From assembly GCF_028369135.1 (NCBI RefSeq), contig NZ_JAPWHW010000017.1:1-64000 (forward strand): a stretch of DNA of 64,000 nt, given 5' to 3'. This DNA comes from Roseovarius sp. ZX-A-9 (GTDB lineage: Bacteria; Pseudomonadota; Alphaproteobacteria; Rhodobacterales; Rhodobacteraceae). Positions 42,676-51,148 of the stretch are shown in pieces; the stretch's first letter is position 1, and the number at the start of each line of letters is the position of its first letter. The position numbers were made by a program, and so were the translations under genes. The notes below the pieces were generated by a model. It was not told the DNA's origin. It saw only the letters and a list, made by a program, of their open reading frames with translations, and did not search any database.

Positions 42676-42729
42676 CGGCAAGAAATGTCGGCAAACGCGC
42701 CGCGTCTCGGATTTAACGGCAACGCGACA
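42662..42729 (-). repeat. Right end with two transposase-binding repeats
   Basis: CGTCTCGCATTTAACGGC (42662-42679) and CGTCTCGGATTTAACGGC (42703-42720) are inverse copies of the left-end repeat, followed by AACGCGACA, the inverse of the left tip. Asymmetric ends (four left, two right) are typical for TnsB-type elements. Confidence 0.75.
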
Positions 42730-42749
42730 ATGGGCGTGATCCGCGTCGC

Positions 42750-43700
42750 ATGAGCAGAGGAGCAAGCAGATTGAAATCGATTGAGATTGGATGTCGGCCA
42801 AACCGGCGCAAGGTTCTTGCTGCCGTCCTCGGTAGCGGCTTAGCCACGGTGTTGCCAAGGCTTGTGCAGGCTGCAGTCGATGGTGATCCAGCGGCTCTGG
42901 CCTTTGATGGTGATACCATCCTGCTGGCAGATCGAGGGTTGTTCGTCAGTGACGATGCCGGCCAGACTTGGACCGCGGCAGAGACACTGGGGAACGTGCT
43001 GTCGCTGGCGACCCATCGCGACCGGCCCGGCCGTGTGGTTGCGGGGTTGGCCGAGGGCGGTGTCAGCATTTCCGAAGACGGGGGCGCTTCGTGGCGTATC
43101 TTTGAAGCTAGGCTGCCTGACGGAGAAATCACTGCCGTTGCTATCGCCTCGCGGAACCCGGACATGATCTATGCCTCGCTTCGCGGCGACGGGTTGTGGA
43201 AGAGCGAAGACGCCGGTGCAACCTGGTCGCTCGCCATGGACCGCCCCTGGCTCGACGACGCAGAGCGGGAACTTCTTTCTCTGGCTTCGGTCGAGCTTGA
43301 GACCGGCATGGGCGGGATCTGGATCTATGCGGGCACCGAGGTTGGCCTAACGCGGGTGCCCGATTGCTTTTGTCGCTGGCAGGACGTGCAGCCAGGCAAT
43401 GCGATGGACGCATTGGTTGCGGGTGAAGCCCCACCGTCCGAAGCGCCATTGCCAGGAGGTGAACCGATCCTGTCGCTGGCCAGTGCCCCCTCGGCGCCGG
43501 AAGTGATGTATGCCGCGCTGCGTTCGGGCCTCTGGGCATCGCAGGACGGCGGAGTCATCTGGCAAAAGCGGGCGAGCAAAGCTGCGACCGCTGTTGCGGT
43601 TCATCCAAGAGACGAGACCTACATCGCTGCCCTGTTGGGCGGCATCTTGAAAATCAGCCGTGACGGCGGCGCAACCTGGATCGAAACAGGAGAACGATGA
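42750..43700 (+). CDS. Exported BNR/Asp-box beta-propeller-like protein
   Basis: The 316-residue protein has a Tat-like signal (RRKVLAAVLGSGLATVLPRLVQAA) and at least five Asp-box motifs of the S-x-D-x-G-x-x-W type (SDDAGQTW, SEDGGASW, SEDAGATW, SQDGGVIW, SRDGGATW). These mark a beta-propeller of the sialidase/VPS10-like fold without an evident catalytic set. It starts only 20 bases after the transposon end, so its native promoter may have been replaced. The DUF411 gene overlaps its stop (ATGA), so the two are coupled. It may be a periplasmic metal-handling or scaffold protein; function unknown. Confidence 0.72.
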   Translation: MSRGASRLKSIEIGCRPNRRKVLAAVLGSGLATVLPRLVQAAVDGDPAALAFDGDTILLADRGLFVSDDAGQTWTAAETLGNVLSLATHRDRPGRVVAGLAEGGVSISEDGGASWRIFEARLPDGEITAVAIASRNPDMIYASLRGDGLWKSEDAGATWSLAMDRPWLDDAERELLSLASVELETGMGGIWIYAGTEVGLTRVPDCFCRWQDVQPGNAMDALVAGEAPPSEAPLPGGEPILSLASAPSAPEVMYAALRSGLWASQDGGVIWQKRASKAATAVAVHPRDETYIAALLGGILKISRDGGATWIETGER

Positions 43701-44194
43701 TGGAGAAAATGATGCAGAGAAGAAACGCGCTTGGTCTGATTGGCAGCGGCATTGTCGGAATGGTGGGCCTGACCACATCGGCCTGGGCGCAAGCGACCGG
43801 CGATGTGGCGCCCGGTCTGGCGGGCAGCGAAAGGCAGATCACCATCTGGCGCGATCCGGGCTGCGGCTGCTGTGATGCCTATGGGGATTATCTCGAAGAA
43901 CACGGCTTTACCGTAACGCGTGTGGATGACCGCGACTTCGACAAACGCTCGGTCGAAGTCGGTGTGCCCGCCCAGGGCATCGGCTGCCACTTGGCCGAGA
44001 TCGACGGCTACTATGTCAGCGGTCTCGTCCCCGTCGACATCATCGAGCGGCTGCTGGAAACCCGTCCGGCGATAACGGGTATCACCTTGCCGGGAATGCC
44101 CGCGAACGCACCGGGCATGGCTGCGGTCAAGTCAGGCACGCTCAGGACCTACGCCTTTGGCCCGGAAGGAATCTCAATCTATGCCGATGAATAA
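43697..44194 (+). CDS. Exported DUF411 metal-binding protein
   Basis: The 165-residue protein has a signal peptide (RRNALGLIGSGIVGMVGLTTSAWA) and a DUF411 domain: DPGCGCCDAYGDYLEEHGF with the CxCC thiol site, IGCHLAEIDGYYVSGLVP, and GITLPGMPANAPGM. DUF411 proteins are periplasmic and often sit in copper or heavy-metal clusters. A second member is encoded at 51944-52399. The cytochrome c gene begins before its stop. Confidence 0.85.
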   Translation: MMEKMMQRRNALGLIGSGIVGMVGLTTSAWAQATGDVAPGLAGSERQITIWRDPGCGCCDAYGDYLEEHGFTVTRVDDRDFDKRSVEVGVPAQGIGCHLAEIDGYYVSGLVPVDIIERLLETRPAITGITLPGMPANAPGMAAVKSGTLRTYAFGPEGISIYADE

Positions 44195-44708
44195 GGGGCC
44201 GAAAGATCGATCGGCGAAGTGTACGGTCAGGCGGTCAGTGCACCTCGCTGCCCTAGTGTCCGCGCTCGCGACCACCGGCGTTGTGGTGCTGGCCCAATCG
44301 GAACCGGTTGACCCGCGTGTCGAGGGACTGACGTTTTTGGGAGAGCCCGTGCTTGCATCCCAGGTCATGGCAGGGCAACAGCTTTATGCGGACAACTGCG
44401 CCAGTTGCCATGGTGCCAGCCTCGAGGGTCAGCCCGATTGGCGTCGCCGTCTTGACACAGGAAGAATGCCGGCCCCGCCGCATGATGACTCAGGCCACAC
44501 TTGGCACCATTCAGACCGCATGCTTTTTCAGATCACTAAAGGCGGGGTCGGGGCCGTCGTGCCGGGATACGAGAGCGACATGCCGGCCTTCGGAGAGGAT
44601 CTGACAGACGCAGAGATCGCGGCTATCCTCGTCTACATCAAGAGCACCTGGCCTGAGCGACAACGTGAGTTCCAAGCCGAAGTTTCGGCCAATGACACGG
44701 GCGGGTGA
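44181..44708 (+). CDS. Exported mono-haem cytochrome c
   Basis: From the ATG at 44181 the protein has 175 residues. It has a signal peptide (RSVHLAALVSALATTGVVVLAQ), the haem site DNCASCHGASLEG and a likely axial Met in DMPAFGEDLTDAEIAAILVYIKSTWP. It overlaps the DUF411 stop by 14 bases. Together with the propeller and DUF411 genes it forms a three-gene periplasmic set, possibly for copper oxidation or electron transfer. Confidence 0.85.
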   Translation: MPMNKGPKDRSAKCTVRRSVHLAALVSALATTGVVVLAQSEPVDPRVEGLTFLGEPVLASQVMAGQQLYADNCASCHGASLEGQPDWRRRLDTGRMPAPPHDDSGHTWHHSDRMLFQITKGGVGAVVPGYESDMPAFGEDLTDAEIAAILVYIKSTWPERQREFQAEVSANDTGG

Positions 44709-44907
44709 AGATCGACAGGGTGTCAGGATAGTATCTTTCGACCAAAACCGATCCACCGGGGGACCAATTCGGCAAATCTGTCCTACTCCGCCCCCTGACT
44801 CCCGCTTTACCACGCTAATTCGGACCTGACCTGGTTGGCCGTTAACCCGCCCGCAAGGCAAGCATGTGCTACCAGGGTCGCGTGCATGCGTTCACGAAAA
44901 TTTGCCC

Positions 44908-44938
44908 TTGAACCTCTAGCCACTAGAAGTCCTATCTA
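44908..44938 (+). promoter_or_regulatory. MerR-type promoter box 1 (L,D-transpeptidase)
   Basis: TTGAAC (44908-44913), a 19-base spacer with the dyad ACCTCTAG-CC-ACTAGAAG, and TATCTA (44933-44938). The long spacer with an inner dyad is diagnostic of MerR-type activators. The box lies about 60 bases before the L,D-transpeptidase start. The 44709-44999 gap shows no other gene. Confidence 0.75.
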
Positions 44939-44999
44939 TTCAAGGAGAACATATACCGTTCTTGCCATCAATCGTCGGCGGGAACCGAAAGGGTACGAA

Positions 45000-45662
45000 A
45001 TGCTGACAAGACGACACTTCATTCAAACGACAACAGCGCTCTTTTCGGCGACTGTGGCCAACCCTGTGTTTGCCGATAGCTGGCCCACCGAAGCGCAGAA
45101 GGCTGAATGGGACGCGCAAGTCAGCCCGCCCGGCTTCGATCCGGCCACGTCAAACCCTTGGGGACTACACCCACGTTTCTTGCCTCAGCGTGTGGACGCG
45201 AAGGACGGCCTCGTGCCAGGAGACATCCATGTCGATGCGGTTGCGCGATATCTCTACCACATTGAGGAGGGTGGAACCGCGATGCGCTACGGCGTGGCGA
45301 TCGCGCGGGGCAACCTCTACGAGCCAGGTGTTTATAACATCAAGCGCAAGGTCAGGTGGCCGCACTGGACGCCGACACAGAACATGATCGAGCGGGATCC
45401 TGAAAACGCAAGATGGGCCGACGGGATGGAACCCGGCCCTCAAAACGCCTTGGGATCGCGGGCGCTCTATCTCTATGTCGGAGATCGCGACACCTATCTT
45501 CGGATACACGGCACACCCTATCCGAGAAGCATCGGCGGTCGCGCGAGTTCGGGTTGCGTGCGGATGGTTATGGCACACATCAACGAGCTCTATCCGAACG
45601 TCGAGATTGGATCGACAGCACATCTTTATTCGGCTGAGGACAGTGTTACCGCGAGAAGTTGA
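45000..45662 (+). CDS. L,D-transpeptidase (YkuD domain), exported
   Basis: The 220-residue protein has a Tat-like signal (MLTRRHFIQTTTALFSATVANPVFA). The YkuD motifs are LRIHGTPYPRSIGGRASSGCVRMVM, split as His-Gly and Ser-x-Gly-Cys-Val-Arg, with the catalytic Cys. Such enzymes make 3-3 peptidoglycan cross-links or attach lipoproteins. The start at 45000 follows a MerR-type promoter, so metal-induced synthesis is likely. An upstream in-frame ATG (44835) would include the promoter and is rejected. Confidence 0.88.
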   Translation: MLTRRHFIQTTTALFSATVANPVFADSWPTEAQKAEWDAQVSPPGFDPATSNPWGLHPRFLPQRVDAKDGLVPGDIHVDAVARYLYHIEEGGTAMRYGVAIARGNLYEPGVYNIKRKVRWPHWTPTQNMIERDPENARWADGMEPGPQNALGSRALYLYVGDRDTYLRIHGTPYPRSIGGRASSGCVRMVMAHINELYPNVEIGSTAHLYSAEDSVTARS

Positions 45663-45709
45663 ATGAGGTAATTAGCTTTGAGCGAAATGATGTGACGTGC
45701 GGGTCGTCG

Positions 45710-45994
45710 TCACGCTTCCCGCGCGACGCAGATCGGATTGCCGTTCACCGTGCGCAGCGGCAACAAGGTCGTTTCAACGGGGCCGCTGTGTTCGTACCAG
45801 TAGCACCCGTCTTCCGGCACCAAGCGCGCGGTTGCAACATCCTGATCCGGGGCAGCCATTGCAATCACAGCTTCGGGAACGTTGCCCGGCTGGTCTGCCG
45901 AGTCGCCCGATCCAGTCGGCTGGATTGCGCACCCGGCCGTAAGCGACAGCGCCACTGCAAACATTATTTTTTGCTTCAGCATCAAAACCCGCAT
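45710..45994 (-). CDS. Small lipoprotein
   Basis: The 94-residue protein has a lipoprotein signal MRVLMLKQKIMFAVALSLTAGC with lipobox LTAGC. The mature part ends with DGCYWYEHSGPVETTLLPLR and NGNPICV; the two Cys may pair. I do not know the family. It sits between two MerR-type promoters, convergent with the L,D-transpeptidase and divergent from the metal ATPase. The lipoprotein-processing genes lspA and lnt are encoded nearby. Confidence 0.7.
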   Translation of the reverse strand: MRVLMLKQKIMFAVALSLTAGCAIQPTGSGDSADQPGNVPEAVIAMAAPDQDVATARLVPEDGCYWYEHSGPVETTLLPLRTVNGNPICVAREA

Positions 45995-46114
45995 CAAGCT
46001 TCCTTTCGTGTCTGTTTTTTCTTTGCATCGGCTTTTCATGCCTCAAGGCGTGATGGAGCCGGTCGCCGCATCCTCTAGCAATAAAACAAACTGAAATACC
46101 ACCGTATTTTGCTC

Positions 46115-46145
46115 TTGAAGCTCTAGCTACTGTAGGGGCTATGTC
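46115..46145 (+). promoter_or_regulatory. MerR-type promoter box 2 (P1B-ATPase)
   Basis: TTGAAG (46115-46120), a 19-base spacer containing GCTCTAGCTACTGTAGGGGC, and TATGTC (46140-46145), 33 bases before the ATPase start. It matches the ZntR/CadR/PbrR type of site. Confidence 0.8.
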
Positions 46146-46177
46146 ATGGTAAAGCACCCGAATCCAGAGGTCCATTC

Positions 46178-48532
46178 ATGCCGCCCGACACCCATCGTCA
46201 CGACCACGATCACGCCGAAGATGCCCAGACAAGCGGCGGCAGCTGCTGCGGGAGCGCCGGAACGTGCGGCGACATCGTTCCGGCGACCCCCGCGCCAGCG
46301 GGCGGGCGCAGTTTTCAGGTGTCCGGCCTCGATTGCGCCGAGGAGGTAGCAATCCTGAACAAGGTGGTCGGCCCGAAGATCGGCGGGGCCGAGCATCTCG
46401 CGTTCGACGTGATCAATGGGCGGATGACTATTCTCGACAGCGCCAAGAGTTTATCGGACGGCGAAATTGCAGAACTGGTCGCAAGCACCGGCATGACCGC
46501 CAAGCCTTGGGATGCCGAGAACGCGTCGGTCGACCAGGCGGCCCATCTTGCAAGACAGCGGCTGTTTACGGCGCTCAGTGGAGGCTTCTGGGCCGCGGGA
46601 TTTCTGTGGCACATCATCGAGACCGGCATGGGCGGGGCGCTCGGCCTCTTCGCGGGTCACGGCGAAGCGCCGATGCCACTGGTCGAGGCAGGGCTGTTCG
46701 CGGTTGCGATCCTGTTCGGTGTCTGGCTCGTGGCACCCAAGGCATGGTCGTCCGCTCGGCGGCTGTCGCCCGACATGAACCTGCTCATGGTGGTCGCCGT
46801 GGCCGGTGCCATCGGGCTTGGCGAATTTTTCGAGGCGGCGACAGTCGCGTTCTTCTTTTCGCTCTCGCTCTACCTCGAAAGCTGGAGCGTCGGGCGTGCG
46901 AGGAATGCGGTTTCAGCTCTGCTCGACCTCGCGCCGCCGACGGCAAGAGTTCTTCATGATGACGGCTCGGAAGCGGACGTTCCGGCTTCTGCGGTTGCTA
47001 TCAACGCACGTTTCATCGTGCGCGGCGGAGACCGCATCCCATTGGATGGTGAGGTTGTCGATGGGGCAGGGGCCGTCGATCAGGCGCCGATCACCGGAGA
47101 GAGTGCGCTGGTCCCAAAGGAACGGGGCGACGAAGTCTATGCCGGTACGATCAACGGCGAAGGCACACTGACGGTGCGCGCCACGAAGGCCGCCTCGGAC
47201 ACCGTGTTGGCCAAGATTATCCGCATGGTCGGCGACGCCCATGCCCGCCGCGCGCCGGTGGAGCAGTGGGTGGCGAAATTCGCCCGCATCTATACGCCTA
47301 TCGTCATGGCTCTCGCCATTGCAATTGCCCTGCTGCCGCCGCTCATTTTCGGGGGGGCCTGGGATTATTGGTTCTACAATGCACTCGTGCTGCTGGTGAT
47401 CGCTTGCCCATGCGCTCTGGTCATCTCGACACCGGTCTCCATCGTCGCTGCACTCACCGCCTCAGCGCGGGCCGGGGTGCTGATCAAGGGCGGTGCATAT
47501 GTTGAGGCACCGGGCAAGACCACTGCACTGGCCATGGACAAGACCGGCACGATCACCATGGGCGAGCCCGAGGTGGCGGCGGTGCATCCGCTGGGCAAAG
47601 CATCGGCGCAAGATCTGATGACCCTCGCCGCTGGGCTGGAGGCACGTTCCTCGCATCCCTTGGCGCGCGCCATTCTTGCGCGGGCAGAAGCCGACGGCAT
47701 CAAGGTATCCGCCGCGGAAGATACCCGAACCGTTCCGGGCAGGGGACTTGAAGGACGCACAGACGGCCGGTCGATCTGGCTGGGGTCGGACCGGTTTGCC
47801 GAGGAGAAGGGTTTCGGCGACGCCATTCCGAAGGATTTGCGCGACCGCATCGAAGGGGCTGGCAGCACCCTTGTTGCCGTGGGCGACGACACCGGTGTCA
47901 CCGGCATCTTGGAATTGCGCGACCGTATCCGCCCGGATGCCAAAGGCATCGTGGCGCAGCTTCACGCGCAGGGTGTGAAGACCATCGTCATGCTGACCGG
48001 TGATAACGAGCGGACAGCGCGCGCTGTTGCAGCCGAGGTCGGCATCGACGAGGTCCGTGCCGAGCTTCTGCCCGAAGACAAGGTGACTGCCATCGAAGAA
48101 CTGGTCGAAACGCATGACATGGTGGCCATGATCGGCGACGGGGTCAACGACGCCCCGGCCATGGCGCGCGCGCATTACGCCATCGCAATGGGTGCCGTTG
48201 GTTCGGACGCGGCAATCGAGACGGCGGATATAGCCCTGATGACCGACGATCTCGGCAAGGTGCCTTGGCTGATCGGTCATTCGCGCCGGACAATGTCGAT
48301 CATTCATCAGAACATCGGTATTTCCTTGGCGACCAAGGGCGTTTTCGTTGTCGCTACCGCGTTCGGACTGGCATCGATGTGGGGCGCGATTGCAGCCGAC
48401 GTAGGAGTGTCATTGCTGGTGGTGGCCAATGCCCTGCGCCTGCTGAACAGCCAAGAGGCCAAGGCGCCGCCGTCCGGCGGTGAGCAGGTTGGCCCACAGA
48501 TGGCAAAGGCCGCGCTTGCCCACGGACATTGA
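46178..48532 (+). CDS. Zn/Cd/Pb-type P1B-2 ATPase
   Basis: The 784-residue pump has a His- and Cys-rich start (HRHDHDHAED, GSCCGSAGTCG), an HMA-like domain with GLDCAEEV, eight TM helices, TGES, the ion-path motif IACPCALVIS, DKTGTITMGE, the SSHPLARA motif, and GDGVNDAPAM. CPC with the LDCA-EE HMA type points to ZntA/CadA-like efflux of Zn(II), Cd(II) and Pb(II). It lies directly behind MerR-type box 2, and the MerR protein at 56748 is the likely activator. Confidence 0.93.
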   Translation: MPPDTHRHDHDHAEDAQTSGGSCCGSAGTCGDIVPATPAPAGGRSFQVSGLDCAEEVAILNKVVGPKIGGAEHLAFDVINGRMTILDSAKSLSDGEIAELVASTGMTAKPWDAENASVDQAAHLARQRLFTALSGGFWAAGFLWHIIETGMGGALGLFAGHGEAPMPLVEAGLFAVAILFGVWLVAPKAWSSARRLSPDMNLLMVVAVAGAIGLGEFFEAATVAFFFSLSLYLESWSVGRARNAVSALLDLAPPTARVLHDDGSEADVPASAVAINARFIVRGGDRIPLDGEVVDGAGAVDQAPITGESALVPKERGDEVYAGTINGEGTLTVRATKAASDTVLAKIIRMVGDAHARRAPVEQWVAKFARIYTPIVMALAIAIALLPPLIFGGAWDYWFYNALVLLVIACPCALVISTPVSIVAALTASARAGVLIKGGAYVEAPGKTTALAMDKTGTITMGEPEVAAVHPLGKASAQDLMTLAAGLEARSSHPLARAILARAEADGIKVSAAEDTRTVPGRGLEGRTDGRSIWLGSDRFAEEKGFGDAIPKDLRDRIEGAGSTLVAVGDDTGVTGILELRDRIRPDAKGIVAQLHAQGVKTIVMLTGDNERTARAVAAEVGIDEVRAELLPEDKVTAIEELVETHDMVAMIGDGVNDAPAMARAHYAIAMGAVGSDAAIETADIALMTDDLGKVPWLIGHSRRTMSIIHQNIGISLATKGVFVVATAFGLASMWGAIAADVGVSLLVVANALRLLNSQEAKAPPSGGEQVGPQMAKAALAHGH

Positions 48533-48595
48533 TCACGCAGCATTTGCAAGGTAACGTAATGTCCATAACAGACCTCACGAAAGAGGCATCGAGCA

Positions 48596-49108
48596 GTGAA
48601 AACCATCCGATTTCCCCGCCGCGCCGTCCTGTTGGGCGGGCTGGTAGCGTTTCTGTCCGGGTGTGCCAGCAAGTTCCGCAGCTATGACGGACCCGAAGTC
48701 ACCCGTGTTCGGCTTTACAAGGGACAGCGCTTGCTTGTTCTCGACGGAGCCGATCGCGTCTTGCAAACCTATCCGGTCGGGCTGGGTTTCGCTCCTGAGG
48801 GTCACAAACAATTCGAGGGGGATGGCCGGACTCCGGAAGGAGTTTACACAATCGACAGGCGAAACCCCAACAGCACCTACCATCTTTCGATTGGCATCTC
48901 TTATCCGAACGAGGCCGACATCGCCTTTGCCGAAGCGCAGGGCCTTTCCCCCGGCGGCGACATCTTCATCCATGGTGGCCCACGCCCCGGCATCGACCCG
49001 ACAAATGTCCGCGACTGGACAGCTGGCTGCATCGCGGTCACGGATCGGGAGATCGAGGACATCTATGCAATGGTGAAGGACGGGACACCTATCCACATCT
49101 TTGCATGA
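48596..49108 (+). CDS. L,D-transpeptidase lipoprotein
   Basis: The 170-residue protein, with a GTG start at 48596, has a lipoprotein signal (RRAVLLGGLVAFLSGC). The YkuD domain shows FEGDGRTPEGVYTI, DIFIHGGPRPG and the catalytic DWTAGCIAVTDREIEDIY with Cys. It follows the ATPase by 63 bases and may be co-transcribed from box 2. It is the second cross-linking enzyme of the island. Confidence 0.85.
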   Translation: MKTIRFPRRAVLLGGLVAFLSGCASKFRSYDGPEVTRVRLYKGQRLLVLDGADRVLQTYPVGLGFAPEGHKQFEGDGRTPEGVYTIDRRNPNSTYHLSIGISYPNEADIAFAEAQGLSPGGDIFIHGGPRPGIDPTNVRDWTAGCIAVTDREIEDIYAMVKDGTPIHIFA

Positions 49109-49117
49109 CGGTCTTTC

Positions 49118-50695
49118 TCATGCGGCGGTAGTGAGCCGTCGCATTGGCGCCATTGCCCAGCTCCACGAAGCCAAGATGAGCGCCAACAGCATCCAGTCCC
49201 CGAAGCTCGCGTAGAGTGTCGGCGGTCGCGCGGAGGGCAGGCTAGCGTCGATGATGCCCGTTTCGCCGGTATCGAGCCGCGCAACGATCTCTCCGCTCGC
49301 GTCGATGACCGCAGAGATGCCCGTATTCGCGGCTCGGATGACTGGAAGGCCTTCCTCTACGGCGCGCATACGTGCGGAAGCCAGATGCTGCTCGGGTCCG
49401 ATGCTGGTGCCAAACCAGGCATCGTTTGTCGCGTTGAAAATCCAGTCCGGCCGGAACAGGTCGTCGACCACATGCCCTGGGAAGATGATCTCATAGCAGA
49501 TCGCCACGGCGACCAGCGGCACACCCGGAAGCGCAAGCGTTCTCGGGCCCGGTCCGGGCGTAAAATCGCCCAGACCCGCCGTGAGCCGCTCGATGGGCAA
49601 CCAGCCGCGGAATGGCACATATTCGCCGAAGGGCACGAGATGGTGTTTCGCGTATCCGGTCAGGATCTCGCCGGTCTCGTCAAATGCCTGGACCGTGTTG
49701 AAATATCGGGTGCCATCCTCGCTCGGTACACGGTCCGGCACACCGGTAAGCAGCACTCTGCCGTCTGGTAGCGCTGCGGCAATGCGGGCCCGTGCCTCCG
49801 TATCCTCATCGAGGAAACCCGGAAAGGCGGTTTCCGGCCAGAGAAGCACGTCGAAATCGCCGGGCCGGGTTGAAAGCTCAAGATAGCGCGCGAAGGTCGC
49901 CTCGCGGTTCTCGGGAGCCCATTTCTCCTCTTGTGGAATGTTGCCCTGGACGATGCGCAGGTCGACACCGGGTGGCTGTTGTGCATCCGACTGGAGGCGC
50001 AGCGTGCCGACAGCCCACATCGTCGCGATTCCGGCCAGCGCCATGAGCGAGATGGTCAATCGTTGCCGCCCGGACGCCATAGCAGCCGCGCCAGGGAGTA
50101 CCGCGACGAACACGGTGAGAAAGCTTAGCCCATAGCTTCCGACCCAGGCGGCGGTCTGGCGAAGGGCGGCGTAGTCTACAAGTGCGTAACCGGCCAGGTT
50201 CCAGGGAAACCCTGTCAGAACGTGACCACGCAACCACTCGGCCACGGTCCAGGAGGTCGCGAACAGGAGGCAGGCCAAGAGACTGCCCATGGCTCCGCGC
50301 CGCGCGATTTCGGCAAAAAGCGCAGCGGCAATGGCTGGGAAAATCGCGAGACCTGCGGACAATCCCGCGACCGCCGGAATCGCCATCGTCCCAAACCGCT
50401 CGGCCTCGACGTAGAAACTTTCCGCGATCCACCAAATCCCGAAACCGAACTGGCCGAGACCAAACGCCCAGCCGACGAGGAAAGCGCGCCCGAAGGAGAG
50501 ATCGCGAAGCCCGACAAACAACGCGGAATAGGCAACGGGAACGAGCAGGAGAATCGAAAGAGGCGGGAAAGTCAGAACGGTCATCGCCCCGGCGGCGAAA
50601 CCAAGCGTCATCCGCGAAAGCAAACGGTGGCGCAGAGCGATGCGGTTCAGAATTTCCGGCTTCACGACTTGATCGAACGCCGCGCGCTGATCCAT
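49118..50695 (-). CDS. lnt: Apolipoprotein N-acyltransferase
   Basis: The 525-residue membrane enzyme adds the third acyl chain to lipoproteins. About seven N-terminal TM helices precede a nitrilase domain with WPETAFPGFL (Glu), YAKHHLVPFGEYVPF (Lys) and VAICYEIIFPG (Cys) as the triad, and NATNDAWFGTS. Its start at 50695 lies inside the lspA end (34-base overlap). Lnt is usually a single housekeeping gene on the chromosome, so a copy in a metal island is probably a second one. Confidence 0.93.
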   Translation of the reverse strand: MDQRAAFDQVVKPEILNRIALRHRLLSRMTLGFAAGAMTVLTFPPLSILLLVPVAYSALFVGLRDLSFGRAFLVGWAFGLGQFGFGIWWIAESFYVEAERFGTMAIPAVAGLSAGLAIFPAIAAALFAEIARRGAMGSLLACLLFATSWTVAEWLRGHVLTGFPWNLAGYALVDYAALRQTAAWVGSYGLSFLTVFVAVLPGAAAMASGRQRLTISLMALAGIATMWAVGTLRLQSDAQQPPGVDLRIVQGNIPQEEKWAPENREATFARYLELSTRPGDFDVLLWPETAFPGFLDEDTEARARIAAALPDGRVLLTGVPDRVPSEDGTRYFNTVQAFDETGEILTGYAKHHLVPFGEYVPFRGWLPIERLTAGLGDFTPGPGPRTLALPGVPLVAVAICYEIIFPGHVVDDLFRPDWIFNATNDAWFGTSIGPEQHLASARMRAVEEGLPVIRAANTGISAVIDASGEIVARLDTGETGIIDASLPSARPPTLYASFGDWMLLALILASWSWAMAPMRRLTTAA

Positions 50696-51144
50696 GGCGC
50701 GGCGAGCAAGAGCCCCACGCCACTGACGACAAATACATCGGCCAAGTTGAAGGCAGGCCAATGTGTTGTGCCAATGTAGAAATCGAGAAAGTCTGTTACA
50801 GCCCGATACCGCACACGATCGATGACATTGCCCAGGGCTCCGCCAATGATCGCACCGTAGGCAAGCGTTTCCACCGCATTGTCGGCGCGAAACAGCATAA
50901 CCCCCAGCCAAACACAGATGGCAAGAGCGAAAGCGATGAGGCTCCACCACGGCGCGCCGCCCAACATCCCGAAAGTCACGCCGTCATTACGATAAAAGAC
51001 GAGGTTGAATCCCGGAAACACGGGAATTCCGGCGCTTAAAGTGACGGCATTCGCAACGACAATGGCTTTGGTGATCTGATCGATCGCGAACGCAGCAAGT
51101 GCTGCGAAGACGCCGATCATCGGAGATACCTTGTTTAGTGACAT
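50662..51144 (-). CDS. lspA: Lipoprotein signal peptidase (signal peptidase II)
   Basis: The 160-residue aspartic protease has four TM helices and the motifs FAIDQITKA, NVIDRVRYRAVTDFLDFY and FNLADVFVVSG, which carry the two catalytic Asp. It removes lipoprotein signal peptides. The start at 51144 (MSLNKV) lies after GGATGAGG and 5 bases downstream of the ZIP stop. lspA genes in lead/cadmium clusters (pbrC type) are known, which supports soft-metal resistance here. Confidence 0.92.
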   Translation of the reverse strand: MSLNKVSPMIGVFAALAAFAIDQITKAIVVANAVTLSAGIPVFPGFNLVFYRNDGVTFGMLGGAPWWSLIAFALAICVWLGVMLFRADNAVETLAYGAIIGGALGNVIDRVRYRAVTDFLDFYIGTTHWPAFNLADVFVVSGVGLLLAAPWISARRSIKS

Positions 51145-51148
51145 TGCC

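Larger units (their letters stand above)
39227..42729 (+). mobile_element. Minimal TniA-TniB-TniQ transposon, 3.5 kb
   Basis: The element begins TGTCGCGTAGCC and ends with the inverse of TGTCGCGTTGCC. Between the ends are only three genes: tniA, tniB and tniQ. No resolvase, integron or cargo is present. The five bases outside the ends (GCCAG left, ATGGG right) differ, so the target duplication expected for this Mu/Tn7-like class is missing and one side has probably been rearranged. Genes overlap or abut, and the tniQ stop lies within an end repeat. Confidence 0.85.

Noticed and set aside
50695..50950. Longer lnt reading to 50950
   Set aside because: The extra residues overlap lspA and are Cys/Arg-rich without TM character; the Lnt family part begins at 50695.
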